From Nothopassalora personata (taxonomy: Eukaryota > Ascomycota > Dothideomycetes > Mycosphaerellales > Mycosphaerellaceae), in assembly GCA_033816765.1 (NCBI GenBank), contig CM066292.1, positions 2,294,001 to 2,358,000 of the forward strand: a stretch of DNA of 64,000 bases. Direction: 5' to 3'. Below are positions 47,701-57,411 of this stretch, one piece after another. Position numbers and translations under genes: made by a program. The notes below the pieces were generated by a model, which searched no databases, was not told the origin of the DNA, and saw nothing but the letters and a program-made list of their open reading frames with translations. Each line of letters opens with the position of its first letter. The stretch's first letter is position 1.

Positions 47701-49693
47701 AATTTGGACGGACCACAAGAACCTTGAGTACTTTATGACAAAGAGGCAGTTGTCTGAGAGGCAGATCAGGTGGGTGGAGCACATCGCGTTGTTTCAGTTT
47801 ACCCTGGTATACAGGCCGGGCGCCGAGGCAATTGTGCCGGATGCATTGTCACGGAGGGAGCAGGATACGCTCGGCCAGGACGACAAATTGTCGCGTTTTC
47901 GCAGGTTTTTGCGGCCGGATGCCATACGCAATTGGCCGGCTCCAGGGGGGGGAGGCGAGGTGGTAGCAGATGCACCTTCATCCGCTACGATGGTTTCATC
48001 GGTCCAGATTATGGCCACCCAATTCGGAGTCGACTCCACCGAGAAAACGTCGGACTCACCGGGCGCATCATCGGGCCCCTTCACAGATCCAGAATTGAAC
48101 GAGATCTGGAGGAAGACCGCCGATGAAGACAGCACGTTTCAGGCAGTACTCCACGCAGTAAGAACCGGGGCGCGTTCACTCCCGAGCGAAGTGAAGCTCA
48201 AGGTACAAGCCGGTGACTGCAGCATCGACGACAACGGACACCTGCGGCACCGCGGAAGAATCTGGGTGCCGGGAGCCCCAGCAACGACGGAAGCCGACTA
48301 CAAAGAGGCGGGCGCGGAGATATTGCAGAACGATGTCCTGCGGACGAAGCTCATCCAGTCCGTTCATGATTCACCGGTCTACGGCCATCCAGGCAGGGAC
48401 TCCACAGCGTCTATCTTGAGACGTAACTTTTACTGGCCTCTACAGTCAAGGCACGTGAGACAGTTCTTGAGGAACTGCGATCACTGTGGGAGAAATAAGG
48501 TATGGAGGGAGCAAAAGCATGGACTCCTTCAGCCTTTACCGGTACCCGATCGTTTCTTCCAGGAGATCTCTATGGATTTCATGACGGACATGCCGGAGTC
48601 GCAGGGAAACACTTGCTTGTGGGTAATCAAGGACAGACTGAGCAAGACCGTCGTCTTGGAAGCGATGTCCACCATGAAAGCGGAGGACTGCGCCGAGAGA
48701 TTCCTGGACTGCTGGGTGAGATACTACGGGATTCCTAAGGCCATCACGAGCGATAGAGGCACGAACTGGACAAGCACATTCTGGAAGACATTCTGTCGTT
48801 TAACCGGCGTGAAGCAGAGACTTAGCTCCGCCTACCACCCAAAAACGGACGGAGGGCCCGAGAGGTTGAACCAAGAAGTGCAGGCGTACCTTCGGAATTA
48901 TGTCAACCACGAGCAGTCCGATTGGAAAAAGTGGCTCTCCACCGCTCAGCTGGCGCTGAACGGACGGTACCAAGCGGGCCTAGGCATGAGCCCCTTCTTT
49001 GCCGTCCACGGTTACGAAGCGCCATTCCCCGTCCAGTTGCAGCCGGACTCAACGACTTCGTCGCTGGATGCCGCCAAACGGGCAACGCTCTTTGTGGAAA
49101 GGATGCAGCAGATCACGGACCTGTGCCAAGCGAGCATGGCGGACTCCGCCCAGGAGCAAGAGGAGAGCGCCAACAAAGATCGGAAGCCAGCGCCGATTTA
49201 TCGGGTCGGTGACAAGGTGTGGCTGGATCTAAGGAACTACACTACGACCCGGCCGAAGAAGAGTATCGACCATAAGCACGCAAAGTACACGGTGGCGGAG
49301 GTCATCTCACCGCTGTCCATCCGATTGTCAGGGATCCCCGATGGAATCCACCCGGTCTTTCACCCAGACTTGTTGCGACCTGCAAGCCAAGACCCGTTGC
49401 CTGGACAGGAGATCGACGACAAACAGCCGGACCCCATCCTCATTGAATCTCATGAGGAATGGCATGTAGAGGAGATTCTCTGCGCCAGAACCAAGGCGAA
49501 AGGGAGGGGCAAAGCACGCGAAGTCCTAGTGAAATGGACTGGATACCACAAGCCTACGTGGGAACCATTGGAGTACCTAGCGGACACAGCTGCAGCAGAC
49601 GACTTTGAGAAAAAGCACGGCAACCCGATGACGCACGATGGACCAAGGCAAGCATGGGAAGTCAAGAAGAAGGGCAGGGCGACAGGTAAGTGA
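44711..49693 (+). CDS. Gag-Pol polyprotein of the chromovirus, 1660 aa
   Basis: A single uninterrupted frame without frameshift between gag and pol. Gag occupies about residues 1-400, with a CCHC knuckle C354-X2-C357-X4-H362-X4-C367. The protease has its Asp at 443 in LIDEG, where D-S/T-G is usual. Reverse transcriptase is about 640-830, with the catalytic motif YADD at 782-785. RNase H follows, with D934 in ETDCSGFALGG. Integrase has the zinc finger H1219, H1226, C1256, C1259 and the triad D1289, D1348, E1384 (35 residues between the last two). The GPY/F-like module is followed by a chromodomain at about 1583-1640 (VLVKWTGYHKPTWEPLEYL). All key residues are present, so the polyprotein is probably functional. 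It supplies capsid, protease, RT/RNase H and integrase for retrotransposition. Confidence 0.95.
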   Translation: MMASSGSENPGVGASNENFQLMLEQLYQRQEEMQAELIATRAALKESEDARRQSTPAVSLPVPDDASTGDLMRQLLQTLNAAANAPRSGGEPSGPRGWNPPSWDGKAETFRDYFLRLKSSFRVRSALKPTLSNEFYWDAINDTLLARERTRMRHFWDKGDGELGKDPVAFFAQLEKVFGDSNERAKALEQLTKIRHVNGQPWHDHQMKFDGLLLTAGGEDWSNDAKIGYLRNTFSNPARMYTAAMPKKEDYYEFAEEVKRIMTNLEDTDQFRIAHKKWKDNNKDSSATTTVTTRSFAGPTVTRVDHDGDTIMAPTRTNGGRSRSRGDRKEDKGKQRAKWVDTAERDRRRQEQLCFRCGASGHRVKECPYAAAVNPTKINAASVAPILEDDGFGKRLAPGRKPAPGDKEALVKGWNAAKSSMNGNLVYTDVLLNESYGTFALIDEGCMCYAVINGDLAKGLGLTYVSNESRKATGFTKAMRNSIEGVVAFHMEIAGIHEVVYAYVVPDLDFPMILGNPWKAHNQIRTAPEKHRYYHGLAKKWVPEGRNHKEREAGERFATIAAATVEDIKKALSKKEPPTREELKMKLPPELWDMIPLFSTREADKLAPHRGELDHRIEIRTKPDGSQEPLPWGPLYSMSKDELLVLRKSLTELHRKGYIRPSTSEAAAPVLFVKKPGGGLRFCCDYRALNAITKQDRYPLPLIPETIRNLTGARWMTKVDVVAVFHHLRMARGEEYKTAFRTRFGLWEWLVCPFGLSGAPATFQRYINSLLREHLDDFASAYADDVVIYSDGSKEDHFKKVRIVLHKLWDGGLFLDPGKCEFAQKKIKYLGFIVHADGKGVGPDPEKVDAVRDWKTPVTQKEVRRFLGFANYYRMFIPNYSKLAEPLTSLTGKKTPFSWGKRQEDAFQALKRKYCEAPVLAHWNPELPTFLETDCSGFALGGALLQEKDGVVKPVGFYSKKLNKAEINYDIHDKEMLAVVSCLKEWAPELKTCGPFTIWTDHKNLEYFMTKRQLSERQIRWVEHIALFQFTLVYRPGAEAIVPDALSRREQDTLGQDDKLSRFRRFLRPDAIRNWPAPGGGGEVVADAPSSATMVSSVQIMATQFGVDSTEKTSDSPGASSGPFTDPELNEIWRKTADEDSTFQAVLHAVRTGARSLPSEVKLKVQAGDCSIDDNGHLRHRGRIWVPGAPATTEADYKEAGAEILQNDVLRTKLIQSVHDSPVYGHPGRDSTASILRRNFYWPLQSRHVRQFLRNCDHCGRNKVWREQKHGLLQPLPVPDRFFQEISMDFMTDMPESQGNTCLWVIKDRLSKTVVLEAMSTMKAEDCAERFLDCWVRYYGIPKAITSDRGTNWTSTFWKTFCRLTGVKQRLSSAYHPKTDGGPERLNQEVQAYLRNYVNHEQSDWKKWLSTAQLALNGRYQAGLGMSPFFAVHGYEAPFPVQLQPDSTTSSLDAAKRATLFVERMQQITDLCQASMADSAQEQEESANKDRKPAPIYRVGDKVWLDLRNYTTTRPKKSIDHKHAKYTVAEVISPLSIRLSGIPDGIHPVFHPDLLRPASQDPLPGQEIDDKQPDPILIESHEEWHVEEILCARTKAKGRGKAREVLVKWTGYHKPTWEPLEYLADTAAADDFEKKHGNPMTHDGPRQAWEVKKKGRATGK

Positions 49694-49916
49694 CGGATTG
49701 CGGGTCAGTTGACATGAGCACAGGCGTTTGGGAGCAGGAGTCGGATTGAGAGCACGTGAGAAAAGGAAAAAGTTTTAAAGAATTTCATTCATTCATGCCG
49801 CCAAAAGGCAGCGGGGCCCGACCAAAAAGAAGCGGAGGCCGGCCCACCCCATACGGGGATGGCAAAAGCATTGTGATGGCCCGACCGCGGCCCGCGCGAA
49901 AACCACCGGAGACCAC

Positions 49917-50591
49917 TCAAGACATGTCGCGGCGGGTGCCAAGGCGGAGGGCAGGAGGGACGGGGCCGCTGGAAAATGATCGGTCAGCGACGTCTTTCAA
50001 TCGGAGTGCAACACTTACGAGCCAGCTTGCACGTTGATGGCTCCCTCCATGGAGCCAGTGACCTCAGCAGCCACAGGACTGAGAGACGGTTAGCGATGGT
50101 TTTCAATCGGAGACCGGTGGAAATTACCCGGACAGCAGACCATCGGACTCGAGCTTGGAGAGCGGGCGCCAAGCCTTGATGACCTTCTTGAGATTGTCGA
50201 GTTTGGTGCTTTTCAGGCGTTAGCCGACGGAAAACGATCGCAGGCCGGAGACTTACGCCTTGGAAGCGTTGCCGGCACGGGTCCAGGCCGCGTACGCCTT
50301 GTGGCAGTGTGGGGGGTTAGCGGAGTCCGGTCGAAAGGGGTCGGAGAGCGACTCACAGCGGGCGGCAGCGCTTCTGAGGGCGGCGGCACTTGTCGCAGCT
50401 GCGGACTTGAGTGGCGGCCTGCGGATGTTTGTGAGCGGAGTCCGGCTGGAAAACGTCGGACTCAGGCGTCTTACGGCAGGGCCCACGCAATCGCGGCCAG
50501 AGTTGGCGCACTCCAGGCAGTGGTAGAGCATGTTTTCTGCTGGAAACCAGTTAAAAAGCATCGGAGGCCGGCTCAAAAGAATCGGACTTAC
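49917..50591 (-). CDS. Antisense spliced gene in the chromovirus, CX2CX6C protein
   Basis: Between pol and the 3' LTR, opposite strand. Predicted coding exons: 50475-50531 (ATG in AAACATG), 50357-50418, 50257-50297, 50128-50208, 50019-50078 and 49917-49968 (stop TGA). Introns are 56, 59, 48, 49 and 50 nt; a 52-nt 5' UTR intron lies at 50540-50591. Each has a GT donor, a GCTAAC/GCTGAC/GCTCAC-type branch (TTTAAC in the UTR one) and AG. Exons encode LYHCLECANSGRDCVGPA, VRSCDKCRRPQKRC, then KLDNLKKVIKAWRPLSKLES and the end PALRLGTRRDMS. The two cysteine blocks together fit a Zn2Cys6-like spacing. With exon 50357-50418 included the total is one base out of frame; skipping it, or an alternative acceptor, restores frame. 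Function unknown; possibly a DNA-binding regulator. Confidence 0.6.
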
Positions 50592-50790
50592 TTGATGGTA
50601 TTGATTGAAGATGTGGTGTTTGGAGGCTGTTGTGTTGGTGGTGCTGGAATCCGGTTAGTTTCTGTCGGAGCGCGGCGAGAAGGAATCGGATCGAGGGCGA
50701 AGGGGATCGTAGAGAGGGGCGGAGATGATAGGGCTAGTGGAGGAAGAGGAGGGAGGGTGCTGTCAAGGGGTGTGTTCACATACATTCGCT
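50592..50790 (-). promoter_or_regulatory. 5' UTR and promoter region of the antisense gene
   Basis: On the minus strand this is a pyrimidine-rich stretch (CCCTCCCTCCTCTTCCTCC) typical of fungal promoters and leaders, leading to the donor GTAAGT of the UTR intron. An in-frame ATG at 50785 opens 65 codons but does not join the coding exons in phase. Confidence 0.4.
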
Positions 50791-51019
50791 TAATGGTTGC
50801 CGAGCAAAAAAAAAAAGAAAAAAAAAGAGGAAGCTATCCGGTAGATATATTCTGGAGTCCTATTGTTCACATGTGACAATAGCCATTGTCACATGGGTAA
50901 CAATACGAAACCTCACACTCACCTAGGCAACAATACCACAACACAGCGACGGCGGGACCCGACAATGAAGGCACGGCCTTCGACGGCGACAACAAGCAGG
51001 CGGAGGAGACGCTGCAGGC

Positions 51020-51042
51020 GGCGGAGGGGAGAGGGGGGGTAA
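51020..51042 (+). promoter_or_regulatory. Polypurine tract
   Basis: GGCGGAGGGGAGAGGGGGGG followed by TAA directly abuts the 3' LTR, the expected plus-strand primer position for an element transcribed on the plus strand. Confidence 0.85.
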
Positions 51043-51200
51043 TGTAAGGGGCGAGCCCTTGCATCTTGGCACGGGCTGAGCCCGTGCGGACCTGACTCCG
51101 TTTTCTTTGTTCCGGGCTTCGCTCGGTTTTCTCCTTCTTCTGTATCGAACTTATTGCATACCACACAGAACCTCAGTGTACACGTCGTTCACCCGTGACA
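51043..51200 (+). repeat. 3' LTR of the intact chromovirus
   Basis: 158 bp, identical to the 5' LTR at every position read, followed by the target duplication CATCT. Confidence 0.95.
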
Positions 51201-51201
51201 C

Positions 51202-51399
51202 ATCTACTCGCCTTAAGGGGTCGACTTTAGGAAAACTCGGACTTAGGAGCGACCCACTTATAGTCCTCTACCTTTTCCCTAGTCGCTGCGATAGACACAT
51301 ATCCACTCGCCTTAAGGGGTCGACTTTAGGAAAACTCGGACTTAGGAGCGACCTACTTCTAGTCCTCTACCTTTTCCCTAGTCGCTACCCTTCTTAGTT
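51202..51399 (-). repeat. 99-bp tandem duplication in gypsy-2 gag
   Basis: The phrase CTCGCCTTAAGGGGTCGAC recurs at 51207 and 51306, each followed by the same downstream sequence. The unit of 99 bp equals 33 codons. The relative at 9270 has a single copy. Confidence 0.8.
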
Positions 51400-52545
51400 A
51401 GAGCCTTCGTAGCGTCTACCCTACGAACCGCTTACGCGCTACGGTCCTTCCATAGGTGCCTATTCGGGCAATCCGTCTTAATGTGACCCTTCTTATAGCA
51501 TCTATAGCACTCCGCTTTAGTCCTATCGAAGGTTATAGACGATCCGCCGGCGTCCCGCTAGTAACTCGCACCCGGGTCGCGCGACGCCTAACTATGCTTC
51601 TACTACTTCGAGCTACGATCGCTTCGCCCTTAGTCGCCCTTAGTCTCTCGCCTACGGCGACTATACTGCCCGCGGTCGTGCCCTCCGCTGCTACGCTCCG
51701 TGCTTTTAATACGCGAAGCTAGGATTACTAGTTCCTCTCTAGTTATTAGGATGTTATGAAACTTAACGATTGCGGACCGTAGGCTAGGCGTAAGCTTAGC
51801 GAGCATATATCGCACGCGTTGCGCCTCCGTATAGTCCCCTAACTAATCCTCTATAACATCTAGCTTAGTCGTAAACTAACGTACTGTCTAGTTATCCTTC
51901 TATTTCACCGCCTTATACTCTAACATCACGTTAAGCACGCGGTTTATAGGATTACCGCATACGTCTCGACAGAACTCCTTAAAGTCCTAGTATATATACC
52001 CTTTAAGGTTAAGGACGCTATAGTTAGCGTACTATCGCTTACTTGCCTCTCCGCTTAGGTACATAACCCTATATAGGACCTTTAACTCGTTCGTCGTATA
52101 CGTGCCGCCTTAGAGGGTAAAGATAAGAGAGAGCTCCCTTAGGAATACCCGTGCTTTCTTAATCGAGTCCCCTCTAAAAGGCGTAGGTTCTTTAAGACGC
52201 AAACGTGTCGCATACGATGCGACCGCGCCTCGAGCTACGATATTATCGTTAGTTACTATAGATGGAGGAGGGGGAGGGGGAGTAGGGGATAGTTCTCCGC
52301 CGGATTCGCCCTAAGGGTCCGCCGGCGGCACGCTTGCGTCCCGCAAGATCTCTAACTGTTTAATCTCCCTCTATATCTCCTTCTCCTTAACCTCTACCCG
52401 AAGGGTATCCCTCCTTACGACTAAGGCTACACGCCTCGCTTGTTGCTAGGCCCTAGGGCTTAGGGGAGCCGTAGGCGTAGCGCTACTATCGTCGCGTTCG
52501 GACTCTATAGCGTGTATAGATTATAACGAAGAGAAGAATTAGAAC
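51206..52545 (-). pseudogene. Gypsy-2 gag (5' part), RIP-degraded
   Basis: Continuation of gypsy-2 on the other side of the nested element, collinear with 9270-10518. Minus-strand reading gives broken gag, with a knuckle region near 51480-51520. A 99-bp unit is duplicated in tandem at about 51202-51399; the copy at 9270 has it once. Confidence 0.7.
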
Positions 52546-52742
52546 TGTTAAGGGGATGTCGCAATGTATAGCACGCCTACGACCTACTAGTCGTAGATGA
52601 ACTAATTCTTGCCTTTTGTTTAAGACGCATCGCGCGTCGTAAGGTGTACTTATGCGTGTTACGTGCGGCTTAGTAGCCGGTCGCGACCGTATGTTATATA
52701 CAAGGCCACATGTAGGGGTTAGCCACTAGGCTGCCCCTTACA
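52546..52742 (-). repeat. Gypsy-2 LTR (right, 5' LTR)
   Basis: 197 bp, TGTTAAGGGG to CCCCTTACA, followed by GTCGA, which repeats the five bases before 38987. Confidence 0.9.
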
Positions 52743-52747
52743 GTCGA

Positions 52748-53150
52748 TCTCCTCCTATTATGCGTAGCAGTCCTCTACGTAAGGGCTTCCTATCTCTAGT
52801 TCTATACTCTCCTAGTATAAGTACCTCTAGATATAGTCTTTAGATGCTACCTACCTAGCTTATTCCTAGCGATATAGACTAGCGCCTAAGCATCCCTAGG
52901 GCTCCTAGTAATAGTTCTAGAACTATCCTCCTAGAGCTTCGCCTCCTATTCTCTAACTCCCTCTCTTAGGATAAGGTTACTACCTTAATTCGTTAGTTCC
53001 TATAGCGCTTAGGCACTAATAATAACTTTTAGGAGGGTGCAAGTTAAACTCGAGTTCCTATAAGAGGGGTTCTAGAGGCTCTAGTAGTTTTAGTAGTAAG
53101 TAGTAGTCTAGATAGTGTACTTACATTAGGTCTTAGTAATTTAGTTAGGG
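52748..53150 (+). pseudogene. Antisense frame in the copia element, 3' part
   Basis: Joined in phase to 38311-38986 when gypsy-2 is removed. It reads RSSPLRKGFLSLVLYSPS and, after RIP-type stops, DKVTTLIR. No family is recognised. Confidence 0.4.
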
Positions 53151-56100
53151 CTAAAGAATAAAATGGCCGTTATAAGTAAGGGCGGTCTACTTCTCTATTT
53201 CCTTTTATTTTATTACTATAGCTCCCCTAAATTAGAGTCTATAATAATAAACTAGATCTTGCCTTAAAAGGCAGTTCTAAAGTAGGCCTCTCTATAGTCT
53301 AGTTACATAAGCATAGTAAGATATGCGATACCCTAAATGAATCTAGCCCTTAAGGCTAATAAAAACTTTCCTCTACTGTCTCTAAACAAATAAGATATTG
53401 CTTTATAAATACTTATAAACAAATAAAGGTCTTGCTATGTATAAATGAAAGTGTGGTTAGTCTCTAGAAGCCTCCCTTAGAGAATGTAGTTTAGTAACTT
53501 TAGCTTTATAAGCTAATCTATAAGCTGCTTTATAGTAGGGATATACTTAACTATAATTAAGCCTTCTTTATAAACATGTCTATAAAAGTGGTTCCTTAGT
53601 CTAACATACTTAGTTCTTCTGTAGTTAGTGTAATCTCTAACTAGCTTAATAGTAGACTAGTTGTCTATAAAGATCTTAAAGGCTTAAGCTTTGTAGTTAG
53701 TTATTTTCTAGGTTTTATAGAGTAGATTTCTTAACTATATTACTTCCCTATAGCATTTAGTTAAGGCTATATACTCTGCTTTAGTGCTTAATAGCACTAT
53801 CTCCTTCTATAGGTTGGATTTCTAGATAATAGGACTTCTAGCTATTTTAACTAGGAGTCCTAAGGTAGATCTACCTATTAGATCTCTAGAGAAATTAGAG
53901 TCTATGTAGATCTCTAGCTTTAGGGATTGTGTTTTTCTAAAGATTAGGCACTTGTTAATTGTTCTAGCAATGTATCTCTAAACATGCTTTGCTATAGCAA
54001 TATGTTCTGCTATAGGATTAGCTAAGAATTTGGCTAAGTGGTTTGTTGCATAGGAGATATCTAGCCTAGTTTAGTTAGCTAGGTACTAGAGTTCCCTAAT
54101 TAATGTGTTAAATAGATTATAATCCTATATGTTGCATTACTCTTTATAAGCTTTATATAGGCGGTTAAGGGGATACTTAACACTTTTAGCTAAGTCTAGG
54201 CTATGTTTCTAAAGTTTCTCTAAAGTATAGTGCTTTTAGGAGACATAGAGATCTCTATTCTTTTTACTCTTTAGTTATATGCCTAGGAAAAGGTTAGTGT
54301 TGACAGTTTTAATGGAGTACTTGTTCTTTAGTCTAGCAATAAACCCCTTAATCTTCTAATTACTATTGCTAAAGATCTAAAAGTCATCTATATATAGGAG
54401 AACTAAAAGATTCTCCCCCTAAAAAAGACATATATTAGAATCAAGTCTCTTTAGGCCTAATTCTTCTAGAGCTTCCTTAGCATTATAGTACTAGAGGTTT
54501 GTAGCTTGTTTTAATCTATATAGTCCCTTCTTAATTTCTAGGACTTTATTAGATAGATCTTTCTTAATAAGTTCTGCCCCTTCTAGTAGTTTAATGTATA
54601 AAGGTCTGTTAATGTTAGGGTTTATAAATGCTGTTTTAACATTAATCTATCTCCTCTTCTAGCTAAGAACTGTGTATAGGGCTAGGAGAATCCTACTTAT
54701 TAGTAGCCTTAGGGTTAGAGCAAAGGTTTTAATATAGTCTATCCCTTACTTTTAAGTAAACCCCTTTGCTACCTATCTAGCTCTACGCTTCTTAATAGAC
54801 CTATTAGGAAGATACTTGTAGTATAGGACCTATTTTCCTATAAGCAGTTTCCTACCCTTAGGGACTTTCTATAATAGGATCTATATAACATATTCTATGT
54901 CTTCTAAGGAGTTAAATTCCTTTCTAATTACCCTAATCTATTTAGCTCTATTAGGTCTGTTTAATGCTTCAGTTAGGGTAGTAGGATCTATAAGCTTCCC
55001 CTTCTTTATATTATCTATAGCTATTATAGCGAATACTTTCTTAAGTTTGCTATAATTATAATAGGATCTATTCTATCTTAAACTTCTCCTAGTTAGCTTA
55101 GGATAGACCTTAGCTTGTTTAGTCTTTATAGGCTTATAAGTCCTATCTCTCTTCCTCTTACTAATATATAGGGTAGGGTAGAATAGTATTATAGCCTAAT
55201 TAGGGTCTTCTTGTATAGCTAGGGCTGTGTCTTCTTAGTATAGCTCTTTAGACTATAAAGTCTAAGGCTTATGCTCTATAGGGGATTGTTCCTAGAGCTA
55301 GGTGTGCTCTATAGGAGATTGTTCCTAGAGCTAGGTATGCTCTATAGGAGACTGTTCCTAGAGCTAGGGGGATGTGTCTCTAAATAGTAGACGTGAATCT
55401 TCTGTCCTATGCTCCCCCTAAGACTAACCTTAGTTAGGGGAGTCTTGTTACGAAGCCCTTTGTGTTTTAGGTTAGTTACTATACTACAGTAGCTCCCCCT
55501 CTAGCTATATAGCTCCCCTTAAAGGTTTATAGGGTTAGTAACTCGCTTCTAGCTCGTGTAGCCCTTTATAAGGCATGTAAATACCTTTATAGTAAGGGTC
55601 CTTAGGGTTATTATAGGGATGTCTAAGAAGGGAATCTCGTTATCTAGGATAGTATGCTTATTACTAGTAGTAAGCTAGGAGCTCTTAACAGTCTGCCCTA
55701 TCTACTCCCCCTAAGCGACCTACTTGCCTACAGGGATTTAGTATTGCGAGTTCTACAAGAAATCTTTATTAAAAGTTATATAAGGGGAATAGGTTATCTT
55801 ATAGACCCATTTTCCTTTCTCCTACTATAGCTTCTATAGTAGGTAGTTAGTTAATGAACTACCCTAGAATCCTATATGCTACTATATGTCCGCCCTTATA
55901 GAGAACTTTTTAGACTTAGTATAATTGTCGTTATGTTTATATGCTTTATATCTAAACCTCCTTACATTCCTTAAGTCTATCTCTTTAACATTAATGCCTA
56001 GGTCCTTCTTAAAGTTAATCTATAGTACATTTTTGTTGTTAAGTTAAAGAGGCGGTTCGTGATATAGTATGCAAAATCTATAGCCTAGGGCTAGAGGTTC

Positions 56101-56930
56101 TATAGTAAGCTAGAGTCTACAAGTATAGCTCTAGCCTTATTAATAATAACTTTGTTCGAAGCTTTAGCAATTCTATTCTACTTAGGTGTGTATAGTAATG
56201 CAAAATCCTATCTAATTCCTTTATATTAGGCATATGTTCTAAGTTCAATGTTATTGAATTCCCTACTACTATCTAAGAACTAGATCTTAGGTTTCTTCTT
56301 ATAGTAGTTCTATATTATAGTAAGCTAAGTCTTAATTGCTGTTAGAGCATTACTTTTCTTTAGAAGTGGTAAGTACTATCTTATCCTAGTTTTAGCATAC
56401 GTAAGCATAAGGCAATATACGTAACTATTATAAGAGAGTAGAGTAATTGGACTAACTAGGTTAGTATAGATTTTATCTAATACCTCTAGTGTAGGTCTCC
56501 TAGGGATTCTTAAAACAACTCTTTATAACCTTATAAGCTTGTAAGTCTTACAATACCCTAACTCTATAGTATTAACATCTTCTAGGCCCTTAACTGCTTC
56601 TTTTGTAGTATTAAGTAATATGCTCCTAATATACCTAAGCCTTTAATGCTATCTAACTATGTTAGTTCTTAGCTTAGTAAATGTAAGAGTAGCAAGTCCT
56701 TTTAGTGCTAATCTGTCTTTATCCTTCCTAGAATCCCTCTTTACCCTAAGGTTCCTAAAGATAATAACATTTTTCATTATCTTAACTAAGCCTATAGGCT
56801 TGTCCTTCTAGAATAGCATTTTAGATAGTCTATCTAGGTAAACTCTATGTTTCTTATATAGGAGTTCTATAGAGATTAGTGTCGTATCTAACTCTAGTAA
56901 GTAAAGCATATTACGAAGGAGGAGAGTAGT

Positions 56931-57336
56931 TGTTATTGTCTCGTTCTAGGGCTAGTCTTAAAAGAGAGATAAGTCAAGTCACGTGGCGGTATTCTTTAGA
57001 GAGGCTGAAGTAAGCTAAGCGAAGATGAATAATAGGAATAAGAGTTGTATTCTAATTAGTAAGATAGTAACATAAGTTAAACGTATTAGAACCATAAGGG
57101 TTTCTTAGCGTTCCTAAATACAAAGGAGATAGAGCGTTGCTCTCCGTGCTCTCTATGCTCTCTATGTTCTCTCGAGATTACCGAGATTAGCGAGGTTAAG
57201 GAGATTACTTTAGTTGCTCTCTCGGTTCCTTAGTTTTATTCCTACGGGCGAGAGAGCACTTCTCGGGCGGAAGCGCCTACTAATTGTAGAGGTCTAATTA
57301 GTTAGCTTCCTTTAGCCCTAGATCAGAACCGTAACA
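56931..57336 (-). repeat. Gypsy-3 LTR (left, 3' LTR), 406 bp
   Basis: TGTTATTGTC to CGTAACA. It contains GCTCTC-rich short repeats at about 57135-57235. It matches 63780-64000 over the visible 221 bp, apart from transitions. Confidence 0.9.
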
Positions 57337-57411
57337 CCATCCCCCTTTTAGCCTAGCTCTGTCCTAGAGCTTTATAGGTCATGTTATAATTCCTTTTTAT
57401 GTCTCGTAACG

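Larger units (their letters stand above)
44498..51200 (+). mobile_element. Intact chromovirus (Ty3/gypsy) LTR retrotransposon
   Basis: A complete 6703-bp element with 158-bp LTRs that are identical as read, a perfect 5-bp target duplication CATCT (44493-44497 and 51201-51205), a primer-binding site, one continuous gag-pol frame, a purine tract and no RIP. It is inserted in the gag region of gypsy-2; the uninterrupted target can be seen at about 9270 in the truncated gypsy-2 copy. It carries a C-terminal chromodomain, which in this clade directs integration to heterochromatin, consistent with landing in a RIP-treated transposon. It appears recently inserted and potentially active. Confidence 0.95.
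38987..52742 (-). mobile_element. Gypsy-2: RIP-degraded chromovirus, host of the nested intact element
   Basis: A complete LTR retrotransposon on the minus strand, 197-bp LTRs at both ends and a 5-bp target duplication GTCGA (38982-38986 and 52743-52747). About 7.05 kb remain if the nested 6.7 kb element is removed. Fragments on the minus strand: RT at 43483-43758 ([30 protein letters not shown]), integrase at 41386-41568 (YDAILVIVDRYLKM, IVSDRGPVFTSQF), and a chromodomain remnant near 40620-40720. LTR differences are C/T or G/A at CpA/TpG sites. A truncated relative lies at 7391-10714. Confidence 0.9.
37638..56930 (-). mobile_element. RIP-degraded Ty1/copia element, interrupted by gypsy-2
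   Basis: On the minus strand, 53150-56930 shows copia pol in the Ty1 order: integrase (about 56000-56500), RT with LYIDDF (YxDD at 54383-54394), then RNase H with LLSTKAEYIAL (about 53760-53800). The 3' part continues at 37638-38986 on the other side of the gypsy-2 insertion. It ends in a polypurine tract (37774-37785) and an LTR beginning TGTTATAAATCAG on the minus strand. The 5' end is cut at 56930 by gypsy-3. Nearly all stops are RIP-type. A plus-strand frame antisense to pol is described separately. Confidence 0.8.

Noticed and set aside
45272..48135. Long antisense frames under the chromovirus gag-pol
   Set aside because: GC-rich coding sequence often leaves the opposite strand open. 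These frames have no splice signals or motifs, unlike the antisense gene downstream of pol.
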